The notes below the pieces were generated by a model. That model was not told where the DNA came from, did no database searches, and saw only the letters and a list, made by a program, of their open reading frames with translations. The position numbers were made by a program, and so were the translations under genes. Source: Eulemur rufifrons (lineage: Eukaryota > Chordata > Mammalia > Primates > Lemuridae). Taken from it: a stretch of 64,000 bases of DNA. Positions 53,651 through 64,000 of this stretch are shown here, piece after piece; positions within the stretch are counted from its first letter, which is position 1; the number at the start of each line of letters is the position of its first letter. Where the stretch lies: assembly GCF_041146395.1 (NCBI RefSeq), contig NW_027182892.1:1-64000 (forward strand), given 5' to 3'.

Positions 53651-56600
53651 GCTGAAAACCTGCAAAGGATTGTCAACATACTGGTTAATTGAAAAGCTCT
53701 GAGGCATACCTCTTGGAACTAGCCAGTTTCCTGTGCCCACGCATAGACAAGTATATAGAACCATGGTGGACTCCCAGCTCATGAAGCAAAGGATTCTTAA
53801 AGGAACGGGATTACCATTTGGATCCTGTTTAATTCTCTGAAACAGATCTGCAGTTTTCACCTGCCATACTAATACCACTTCTCCTCTCTGGGGATAATAA
53901 AAACCAACCGGGGAACTGACAGAGGGCCTGATCAACACATCCACACCGACCCCACAGGAAAAAAAAAAAAAAACACCGTAGCCTCCAGCTACTAATTATA
54001 ATGCTAACTTGCAAAATTTTCCTGCATTTTTAAAAAATGGAAAAATGATGGTGAGATGATACTTACAAGAATGGATTCTTGTCAATCTCCACTAACAAAA
54101 ATAGGCAACACCAAGTCAGCTACTCCTCAGCATAGTTTTGTCCGTCGCAGCCTTCTAGGGTTTCAGGAGGCACAAACAAAGGTTCTGACAATTATGGTAG
54201 AACGCTGAACACCTGCAAATAATTTTCAACGTAGTGGTTAATTGAAAAGCTCTGCGGCATACTTCTTGGAACAAGCCAGTTACCTGTTCCAAGGCAAAGA
54301 GGAGTATATAGAACCATGGTGGATTTCCAGCTGATGAAGTAAAGGAATATTAAAGGAACGGGATGACCATGGGGATCATCGTTAATTCTCTGAAACAGAA
54401 TCCGCCCTTTTCACCTGCCAAACACATGCCCACTTCTCCTCTCTGGGGATAATAAAAACTAACCAGCGAACTGACAGAGGGCCTGACCCCCACCATCCAC
54501 ATGGACCACACACAGAAAAAAAACCGTACCCTCCAGCTACTAATTATAATGCTAACTTGCAAAATTTCCCTGCATTTTAAAACAATGGAAAAATGGTGGT
54601 GGCATGAGACTTAGAAGAATGGCTTCTTGTCAGTCTCCACTAACAAAAATAGGCAACACCAAGTCAGCTACTCCTCAGCATAGTTATGTCCGTCGCAGCC
54701 TCCTTGGGTTTCAGGAGGCACAAACAAAGGTTCTCACAATTATGGTGAAACGCTGAACACCTGCAAATAATTTTCAACGTAGTGGTTAATTGAAAAGCTC
54801 TGCGGCATACTTCTTGGAACAAGGCAGTTACCTGTTCCCACGCAAAGAGGAGTATAGAGAACCATGGTGGATTTCCAGCTGATGAAGTAAAGGATTATTA
54901 AAGGAAAGGGATGACCATGGGGATCATCGTTAATTCTCTGAAACAGAATTCGCCCTTTTCACCTGCCAAACACATGCCCACTTCTCCTCTCTGGGGATAA
55001 TAAAAACTAACCAGCGAACTGACAGAGGGCCTGACCCCCCCCCATCCACATCGACCACACACACAAAAAAAAAACCGTAACCTCCAGCTACTAATTATAA
55101 TGCTAACTTGCAAAATTTCTCTGCATTTTAAAACAATGGAAAAATGGTGGTGGGATGATACTTAGAAGAATGGCTTCTTGTCAGTCTCCACTAACAAAAA
55201 TAGGCAACACCAAGTCAGCTACTCCTCAGCATAGCTATGTCCATCGCAGCCTTCTAGCGTTTCAGGAGGCACAAACACACGTTTTCACAATTATGGTGAA
55301 ACGCTGAACACTTGCAAATAATTTTCAACGTACTGGTTAATTGAAAAGCTCTGCGGCATACTTCTTGGAACAAGCCAGTTACCTGTTCCCACGTAAAGAG
55401 GAGTATAGAGAACCATGGTGGATTTCCAGCTGATGAAGTAAAGGATTATTAAAGGAACGGGATGACCATGGGGATCATCGTTAATTCTCTGAAACAGAAT
55501 CCGCCCTTTTCACCTGCCAAACACATGCCCACTTCTCCTCTCTGGGGATAATAAAAACTAACCAGCGAACTGACAGAGGGCCAGACCCCCCCATCCACAT
55601 CGACCACACACAAAAAAAAAACCGTACCCTCCAGCTACTATTTATAATGCTAACTTGCATAATTTCCCTGCCTTTTAAAACAATGGAAAAATGTTGGTGG
55701 GATGATACTTAGAAGAATGGCTTCTTGTCAGTCTCCACTAACAAAAATAGGCAACACCAAGTCAGCTACTCCTCAGCATAGTTATGTCCGTCGCAGCATT
55801 CTTGGGTTTCAGGATGCACAAACACACGTTATCACAATTATGGTGAAACGCTGAACACCTGCAAATAATTTTCAACGTAGTGGTTAATTGAAAAGCTCTG
55901 CGGCATACTTCTTGGAACAAGGCAGTTACCTGTTCCCACGCAAACAGGAGTATAGAGAACCATGGTGGATTTCCAGCTGATGAAGTAAAGGATTATTAAA
56001 GGAACGGGATGACCATGGGGATCATCGTTAATTCTCTGAAACAGAATCCGCCCTTTTCACCTGACAAACACATGCCCACTTCTCCTCTCTGGGGATAATA
56101 AAAACTAACCAGCGAACTGACACAGGGCCTGACCCCTCCCCATCCACATCGACCACACACAAAAAAATAAACCGTACCCTCCAGCTACTAAATATAATGC
56201 TAACTAGCAAAATTTCCCTGCATTTTAAAACAATGGAAAAATGGTGATGGGATGATACTTAGAAGAATGGCTTCTTGTCAGTCTCCACTAACAAAAATAG
56301 GCAACACCAAGTCAGCTACTCCTCAGCATAGTTATGTCCGTCGCAGCCTTCTTGGGTTTCAGGAGGGTCATACAAACGTTATCAAAATTATGGTGAAACG
56401 CTGAAAACCTGCAAATAATTTTCAACGTACTGGTTAATTTGAAAACTCTCCAGCATAATTCTTGGAACAAGCGAGGTACCTGTGCCCACGCATAGAAGAG
56501 TATATAGAAACATGGGTGGAATCCCAGCTGATGAAGCAAAGGATTCTTAAAGGAATGAGATGACCATGGGGATCCTGTTTAATTCTCTGAAACAGAATCC

Positions 56601-56995
56601 GCACTTTTCACCTGCCATACACATGCCCACTACTCTTCTCTGGGGATAATAAAAACAAACCAGCGATCTGACAGAGGGCCTGAACACCCATCCTGACCGA
56701 CCACACAAAACAAAAAAGTACCCTCCAGCTACTAATTATAATGCCAATTTGCAAATTTCCCTGCATTTTTAAACAATGGAGAAATGATGGTGGGATGATA
56801 CTTAGAAGAATGGCTTCTTGTCAGTCTCCACTGACAAAAATAGGCAACACCAAGACAGCTACGCCTCAGCACAGTTATGTCCGTAGCAGCCATATTTGGT
56901 TTCAGTAGGCACATACACACGTTATCACAATTATGGTGAAACGCTGAAAACCTGCAAAGGATTGTCAACATACTGGTTAATTGAAAAGATCTGAG

Positions 56996-56997
56996 GA
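56996..56997. other. 12-bp deletion in C monomer
   Basis: The usual GAGGCATACTTCTTGGAAC reads GAGGAAC here; the lost segment is bounded by GG direct repeats. The related C monomer at 59673 is intact, so the deletion is private to this copy. A second one-base loss (CCATGGTGATTCCC) lies near 57048. Confidence 0.85.
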
Positions 56998-57000
56998 ACT

Positions 57001-59867
57001 AGCCAGTTTCCTGTGCCCACGCATAGACAAGTATATAGAACCATGGTGATTCCCAGCTCATGAAGCAAAGGATTCTTAAAGGAACGGGATTACCATGCGG
57101 ATCCTGTTTAATTCTCTGAAACAGACCCGCAGGTTTCACCTGCCATACTAATACCCACTTGTCCTCTCTGGGGATAATAAATACCAACCGGGGAACTGAC
57201 AGAGGGCCTGACCAACACATCCACACCGACCCCACAGGAAAAAAAATAATAAAACTCCGAGGCCTCCAGCTACTAATTATAATGCTAACTTGCAAAATTT
57301 CCCTGCATTTTAAAACAATGGAAAAATGGTGGTGGGATGATACTTAGAAGAATGGCTTCTTGTCAGTCTCCACTAACAAAAATAGGCAACACCAAGTCAG
57401 CTACTCCTCAGCATAGTTATGTCCGTCGCAGCCTTCTTGGGTTTCAGGAGGCACAAACAAAGGTTCTCACAATTATGGTGAAACGCTGAACACCTGCAAA
57501 TAATTTTCAATGTAGTGGTTAATTGAAAAGCTCTGCGGCATACTTCTTGGAACAAGGCAGTTACCTGATCCCACGCAAAGAGGAGTATATAGAACCATGG
57601 TGGATTTCCAGCTGATGAAGTAAAGGATTATTAAAGGAACGGGAAGACCATGGGGATCATCGTTAATTCTCTGAAACAGAATCCGCCCTTTTCACCTGCC
57701 AAACACATGCCCACTTCTCCTCTCTGGGGATAATAAAAACTAACCAGTGAACTGACAGAGGGCCTGACGCCCACCATCCACATCGACCACACACAAAAAA
57801 AAACCGTACCCACCAGCTACTAATTATAATGCTAACCTGCAAAATTTCCCTACATTTTAAAACAATGGAAAAATGGTGGTGGGATGATACTTAGAAGAAT
57901 GGCTTCTTGTCAGTCTCCACTAACAAAAATAGGCAACACCAAGTCAGCTACTCCTCAGCATAGTTATGTCCGTCGCAGCCTTCTAGGGTTTCAGGAGGCA
58001 CAAAAAAGGTTCTCACCATTATGGTAAAACGCTGAACACTTGCAAATAATTTTCAACGTAGTGGTTAATTGAAAAGCTCTGCGGCATACTTCTTGGAACA
58101 AGCCAGTTACCTGTTCCCACGCAAAGAGGAGTATATAGAACCATGGTGGATTTCCAGCTGATGAAGTAAAGGATTATTAAAGGAACGGGATGACCATGGG
58201 GATCATCGTTAATTCTCTGAAACAGAATCCGCCCTTTTCACCTGCCAAACACATGCCCACTTCTCCTCTCTGGGGATAATAATAACTAACCAGCGAACTG
58301 ACAGAGGGCCTGACCCCCCCATCCACCTCGACCACACACACACAAAAAAAAAACCGTACCCTCCAGCTACTAATTATAATGCTAACTTGCAAAATTTCCC
58401 TGCATTTTAAAACAATGGAAAAATGGTGGTGGGATGATACTTAGAAGAATGGCTTCTTGTCAGTCTCCACTAACAAAAATAGGCAACACCAAGTCAGCTA
58501 CTCCTCAGCATAGTTATGTCCGTCGCAGCCTTCTTGGGTTTCAGGAGGCACAAACACACGTTATCACAATTATGGTGAAACGCTGAACACCTGCAAATAA
58601 TTTTCAACGTACTGGTTAATTGAAAAGCTCTGCGGCATACTTCTTGGAACAAGCCAGTTACCTGTTCCCACGCAAAGAGGAGTATATAGAACCATGGTGG
58701 ATTTCCAGCTGATGAAGTAAAGGATTATTAAAGGAACGGGATGACCATGGGGATCATCGTTAATTCTCTGAAACAGAATCCGCCCTTTTCACCTGCCAAA
58801 CACATGCCCACTTCTCCTCTCTGGGGATAATAAAAACTAACCAGCGAACTGACAGAGGGCCTGACCCCCCCATCCACATCGACCACACACACACAAAAAA
58901 AACCGTACCCTCCAGCTACTAATTATAATGCTAACTTGCAAAATTTCCCTGCATTTTAAAACAATGGAAAAATGTTGGTGGGATGATACTTAGAAGAATG
59001 GCTTCTTGTCTGTCTCCACTAACAAAAATAGGCAACACCAAGTCAGCTACTCCTCAGCATAGTGATGTCCGTCGCAGCCTTCTTGGGTTTCAGGAAGGAC
59101 ATACAAACGTTATCAAAATTATGGTGAAACGCTGAACACCTGCAAATAATTTTCAACGTACTGGTTAATTTGAAAACTCTCCAGCATAATTCTTGTAACA
59201 AGCCAGGTACCTGTGCCCACGCATAGAGGAGTATATAGAAACATGGTGGAATCCCAGCTGATGAAGCAAAGGATTCTTAAAGAATGAGATGACCATGCGG
59301 ATCCTGTTTAATTCTCTGAAACAGAATCCGCACTTTTCACCTGCCAAACACATGCCCACTACTCTTCTCTGGGGATAATAAAAATAAACCAGCGACCTGA
59401 CAGAGGGCCTGAACACCCATCCTGACCGACACCACAAAACAAAAAAGTACCCTCCAGCTACTAATTATAATGCCAATTTGCAAAATTTCCCTGCATTTTT
59501 AAACAATGGAGAAATGATGGTGGGATGATACTTAGAAGAATGGCTTCTTGTCAGTCTCCACTGACAAAAATAGGCAACACCAAGTGAGCTACGCCTCAGC
59601 ATACTTTTGTCGGTAGCAGCCGTATTTGGTTTCAGTAGGCACATACACACGTTATCACAATTATGGTGAAACGCTGAAAACCTGCAAAGGATTGTCAACA
59701 TACTGGTTAATTGAAAAGCTCTGAGGCATACTTCTTGGAACTAGCCAGTTTCCTGTGCCCACGCATAGACAAGTATATAGAACCATGGTGGATTCCCAGC
59801 TCATGAAGCAAAGGATTCTTAAAGGAACGGGATTACCATGCGGATCCTGTTTAATTCTCTGAAACAG
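57001..59867. repeat. Satellite sector IV, five-monomer unit
   Basis: Order by start: 56943 C (from 57001), 57485 A, 58031 A, 58582 A, 59131 B, 59673 C (to 59867). About 57001-57900 matches 59744-60643 at an offset of 2743 bp, with private variants such as AGACCCGCAGGTTTCACC, AATAATAAAACTCCGAGGCC and GGGAAGACCATGG. About 58450-59867 matches 60650-62060 at 2193 bp, with private CATACTTTTGTCGGTAGC. Confidence 0.85.
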
Positions 59868-62060
59868 ACCCGCAGGTTTCACCTGCCATACTAATACCCA
59901 CTTGTCCTCTCTGGGGATAATAAATACCAACCGGGGAACTGACAGAGGGCCTGACCAACACATCCACACCGACCCCACAGGAAAAAAAATAATAAAACTC
60001 CGAGGCCTCCAGCTACTAATTATAATGCTAACTTGCAAAATTTCCCTGCATTTTAAAACAATGGAAAAATGGTGGTGGGATGATACTTAGAAGAATGGCT
60101 TCTTGTCAGTCTCCACTAACAAAAATAGGCAACACCAAGTCAGCTACTCCTCAGCATAGTTATGTCCGTCGCAGCCTTCTTGGGTTTCAGGAGGCACAAA
60201 CAAAGGTTCTCACAATTATGGTGAAACGCTGAACACCTGCAAATAATTTTCAATGTAGTGGTTAATTGAAAAGCTCTGCGGCATACTTCTTGGAACAAGG
60301 CAGTTACCTGATCCCACGCAAAGAGGAGTATATAGAACCATGGTGGATTTCCAGCTGATGAAGTAAAGGATTATTAAAGGAACGGGAAGACCATGGGGAT
60401 CATCGTTAATTCTCTGAAACAGAATCCGCCCTTTTCACCTGCCAAACACATGCCCACTTCTCCTCTCTGGGGATAATAAAAACTAACCAGTGAACTGACA
60501 GAGGGCCTGACGCCCACCATCCACATCGACCACACACAAAAAAAAACCGTACCCACCAGCTACTAATTATAATGCTAACCTGCAAAATTTCCCTACATTT
60601 TAAAACAATGGAAAAATGGTGGTGGGATGATACTTAGAAGAATGGTTTCTTGTCAGTCTCCACTAACAAAAATAGGCAACACCAAGTCAGCTACTCCTCA
60701 GCATAGTTATGTCCGTCGCAGCCTTCTTGGGTTTCAGGAGGCACAAACACACGTTATCACAATTATGGTGAAACGCTGAACACCTGCAAATAATTTTCAA
60801 CGTACTGGTTAATTGAAAAGCTCTGCGGCATACTTCTTGGAACAAGCCAGTTACCTTTTCCCACGCAAAGAGGAGTATATAGAACCATGGTGGATTTCCA
60901 GCTGATGAAGTAAAGGATTATTAAAGGAACGGGATGACCATGGGGATCATCGTTAATTCTCTGAAACAGAATCCGCCCTTTTCACCTGCCAAACACATGC
61001 CCACTTCTCCTCTCTGGGGATAATACAAACTAACCAGCGAACTGACAGAGGGCCTGACCCCCCCATCCACATCGACCACACACACACAAAAAAAACCGTA
61101 CCCTCCAGCTACTAATTATAATGCTAACTTGCAAAATTTCCCTGCATTTTAAAACAATGGAAAAATGTTGGTGGGATGATACTTAGAAGAATGGCTTCTT
61201 GTCTGTCTCCACTAACAAAAATAGGCAACACCAAGTCAGCTACTCCTCAGCATAGTGATGTCCGTCGCAGCCTTCTTGGGTTTCAGGAAGGACATACAAA
61301 CGTTATCAAAATTATGGTGAAACGCTGAACACCTGCAAATAATTTTCAACGTACTGGTTAATTTGAAAACTCTCCAGCATAATTCTTGGAACAAGCCAGG
61401 TACCTGTGCCCACGCATAGAGGAGTATATAGAAACATGGTGGAATCCCAGCTGATGAAGCAAAGGATTCTTAAAGAATGAGATGACCATGCGGATCCTGT
61501 TTAATTCTCTGAAACAGAATCCGCACTTTTCACCTGCCAAACACATGCCCACTACTCTTCTCTGGGGATAATAAAAATAAACCAGCGATCTGACAGAGGG
61601 CCTGAACACCCATCCTGACCGACACCACAAAACAAAAAAGTACCCTCCAGCTACTAATTATAATGCCAATTTGCAAAATTTCCCTGCATTTTTAAACAAT
61701 GGAGAAATGATGGTGGGATGATACTTAGAAGAATGGCTTCTTGTCAGTCTCCACTGACAAAAATAGGCAACACCAAGTGAGCTACGCCTCAGCATACTTT
61801 TGTCGGTAGCAGCCGTATTTGGTTTCAGTAGGCACATACACACGTTATCACAATTATGGTGAAACGCTGAAAACCTGCAAAGGATTGTCAACATACTGGT
61901 TAATTGAAAAGCTCTGAGGCATACTTCTTGGAACTAGCCAGTTTCCTGTGCCCACGCATAGACAAGTATATAGAACCATGGTGGATTCCCAGCTCATGAA
62001 GCAAAGGATTCTTAAAGGAACGGGATTACCATGCGGATCCTGTTTAATTCTCTGAAACAG
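59744..62060. repeat. Satellite sector IV, four-monomer unit
   Basis: Duplicate of 57001-59867 lacking one A monomer, seen as a change of offset from 2743 to 2193 bp (550 bp). The switch lies at about 60645-60725, where the sequence passes from resembling 57.9 kb (TTCTAGGG and AAAGGTTCTCACC there) to resembling 58.5 kb (CACAAACACACGTTATCAC). Order by start: 59673 C, 60228 A, 60775 A, 61324 B, 61866 C. Confidence 0.85.
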
Positions 62061-64000
62061 ATCCGCAGTTTTCACCTGCCATACTAATACCCACTTCTCC
62101 TCTCTGGGGATAACAAAAACCAACCGGGGAACTGACAGAGGGCGTGACCAACACATCCACACCGACCCCACAGGAAAAAAAAAAAAAAAAACACCGTAGC
62201 CTCCAGCTACTAATTATAATGCTAACTTGCAAAATTTTCCTGCATTTTTAAACAATGGAAAAATGATGGTTACATGATACTTACAAGAATGGATTCTTGT
62301 CAGTCTCCACTAATAAAAATAGGCAAAACGAAGTCAGCTACGCCTCAGCATAGTTATGTCCATCGCAGCCTTCTTGGGTTTCAGGAGGCACAAACAAACG
62401 TTATCACAATTATGGTGAAACGCTGAACACCTGCAAATAATTTTCAACGTACTGGTTAATTGAAAAGCTCTGTGGCCTACTTCTTGGAACAAGGCAGTTA
62501 CCTGTTCCCACGCAAAGAGGAGTATAGAGAACCATGGTGGATTTCCAGCTGATGAAGTAAAGGATTATTAAAGGAACGGGATGACCATGGGGATCATCGT
62601 TAATTCTCTGAAACAGAATCCGCCCTTTTCACCTGCCAAACACATGCCCACTTCTCCTCTCTGGGGATAATAATAACTAACCAGGGAACTGATAGAGGGC
62701 CTGAACCCCACCATCCACATCGACAACACACAAAAAAAAACCGTACCCTCCAGCTACTAATTATAATGCTAACTTGCAAAATTTCCCTGCATTTTAAAAC
62801 AATGGAAAAATGGGGGGGGGGGATGATACTTAGAAGAATGGCTTCTTGTCAGTCTCCACTAACAAAAATAGGCAAAACCAAGTCAGCTACTCCTCAGCAT
62901 AGTTATGTCCGTCGCAGCCTTCTTGGGTTTCAGGAGGCACAAACAAAGGTTCTCACAATTATGGTGAAACGATGAACACCTGCAAATAATTTTCAACGTA
63001 GTGGTTAATTGAAAAGCTCTGCGGCATACTTCTTGGAACAAGCCAGTTACCTGTTCCCACGCAAAGAGGAGTACAGAGAACCATGGTGGATTTCCAGCTG
63101 ATAAAGTAAAGGATTATTAAAGGAACGGGATGACCATGGGGATCATCGTTAATTCTCTGAAACAGAATCCGCCCTTTTCACCTGCCATCACATGCCCACT
63201 TCTCCTCTCTGGGGATAATAAAAACTAACCAGCGAACTGACAGAGGGCCTGACCCCCCCCATCCACATCGACCACACACACAAAAAAAACCGTACCCTCC
63301 AGCTACTAATTATAATGCTAACTTGCAAAATTTCCCTGCATTTTAAAACAATGGAAAAATGGTGGTGGGATGATACTTAGAAGAATGGCTTCTTGTCAGT
63401 CTCCACTAACAAAAATAGGCAACACCAAGTCAGCTACTCCTCAGCATAGTTATGTCCGTCGCAGCCTTCTTGGGTTTCAGGAGGCACAAACACACGTTAT
63501 CACAATTATGGTGAAACGCTGAACACCTGCAAATAATTTTCAACGTAGTGGTTAATTGAAAAGCTCTGCGGCATACTTCTTGGAACAAGGCAGTTACCTG
63601 TTCCCACGCAAACAGGAGTATATAGAACCATGGTGGATTTCCAGCTGATGAAGTAAAGGATTATTAAAGGAACGGGATGACCATGGGGATCATCGTTAAT
63701 TCTCTGAAACAGAATCCGCCCTTTTCACCTGACAAACACATGCCCACTTCTCCTCTCTGGGGATAATAAAAACTAACCAGCGAACTGACAGAGGGCCTGA
63801 CCACCACATCCACATCGACCACACACACAAAAAAAATACCGTACCCTCCAGCTACTAATTATAATGCTAACTTGCAAAATTTCCCTGCATTTTTAAACAA
63901 TGGAAAAATGGTGGTGGGATCATACTTAGAAGAATGGCTTCTTGTCAGTCTCCACTAACAAAAATAGGCAACACCAAGTCAGCTACTCCTCAGCATAGCT
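62061..64000. repeat. Satellite sector V: terminal A run
   Basis: Remainder of C at 61866, then 62422 A, 62971 A and 63518 A, the last cut at 64000. The monomer at 62971 shares GATGAACACC, GAGTACAGAGAACC, GCTGATAAAGTAAAGG and CCTGCCATCACATGCCC with the one at 49817, an offset of 13154 bp or 24 monomers. The array clearly continues beyond the window. Confidence 0.82.
62812..62822 (+). repeat. G11 homopolymer replacing GGTGGTGGG
   Basis: Where every other A monomer reads ATGGTGGTGGGATG, this copy has eleven G between AT and ATG. It is either two T-to-G changes plus slippage or a sequencing error. Confidence 0.85.

Larger units (their letters stand above)
38549..56942. repeat. Satellite sector III: shuffled A, B, C with chimeras
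   Basis: Monomer starts and families: 38825 B, 39368 C, 39929 A, 40477 B-to-A, 41025 A, 41574 A, 42121 A, 42669 A, 43218 B, 43761 C, 44315 B, 44858 C, 45414 A, 45961 A (B-like end), 46512 A, 47060 B, 47602 C, 48158 A-to-B, 48709 C with A patch, 49269 A, 49817 A, 50364 A, 50911 A, 51461 A-to-B, 52004 C, 52556 B-to-A, 53103 B-to-A-to-B, 53651 C, 54204 A, 54752 A, 55303 A, 55850 A, 56400 B. Parts resemble the exact repeat (42.1-44.2 kb against 27.8-29.5 kb) but with substitutions. B copies have CATAATTCTTGG and C copies have GGATTGTCAACA. Two B-C pairs stand back to back at 43218-45413, the only such case. Confidence 0.82.
4306..64000. repeat. Tandem satellite array, period about 548 bp, 109 monomers
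   Basis: A conserved block (GGTGAAACGCTGAA plus downstream sequence) recurs every 542-560 bp without interruption. From the first start at 4310 to the last at 63518 there are 108 full periods, mean 548.2 bp; the 109th is cut by the window end. Every monomer has, in order, a TATATAGAA or TATAGAGAA motif, an AATAAA hexamer, a (CA)n-A(n) tract of about 8-26 A, and a TACTAATTATAATG motif. Length differences come mainly from the poly-A tract. Minus-strand open frames of 60-130 codons repeat in step with the monomers, are broken by indels in many copies, and match no protein family I recognise. I treat the array as noncoding. I do not recognise the satellite by name. Confidence 0.97.

Noticed and set aside
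4306..64000. CRISPR array
   Set aside because: The repeat unit is about 548 bp with no short direct repeats separated by unique spacers, and there are no cas genes.

Overview
This window looks like gene-free subtelomeric or heterochromatic DNA from a eukaryote with TTAGGG-type telomeres. A vertebrate is most likely, but fungi and some protists share that telomere repeat, and nothing here fixes the species. I find no convincing protein-coding gene, tRNA, rRNA, CRISPR array, recognisable transposon or bacterial-style operon. The short open frames, mostly 60-130 codons on the minus strand, recur once per satellite monomer with the same peptides and are by-products of the repeats.

Region 1 (1-4305) is degenerate telomeric repeat: TTAGGG mixed with variants such as TTTAGGG, TTAGGGG, TTAAGG and TTACGG, all reading left to right. 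It has a higher-order organisation, a unit of about 1.876 kb starting at 7, 1882 and 3759. Units 1 and 2 are complete and each carries a GC-rich, non-telomeric island of about 215 bp. Unit 3 is cut after about 546 bp by the satellite junction near 4302-4306.

Region 2 (4306-64000) is an unbroken tandem satellite of 109 monomers (the last one cut by the window edge), with a mean period of 548 bp (range about 525-560). Counting phase from a conserved GCTGAA motif, I separate four monomer families, here named A, B, C and D. A is the most common. B and C nearly always occur as an ordered B-C pair. D occurs only at 5402, 9223, 10869 and 13045, on the telomere-repeat side. Several monomers are chimeras that switch family internally.

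The array has layered higher-order structure: a 7-monomer duplication (about 8070-9410 and 11893-13233); a 4-monomer one (about 20050-20500 and 22250-22700); an apparently exact 10-monomer tandem duplication of 5490 bp (27497-32986 and 32987-38476, with identity running on to 38548); a 5-versus-4 monomer duplication (57001-59867 and 59744-62060); and a 24-monomer relic (about 49.8 kb and 62.97 kb). Three independent diagnostic variants, one in each of A, B and C, all switch between about 24.1 and 29.5 kb, so the left and right parts of the array were homogenised separately. The window is best read as a record of unequal crossover and gene conversion beside an internal telomere-like block, not as a set of cooperating genes.
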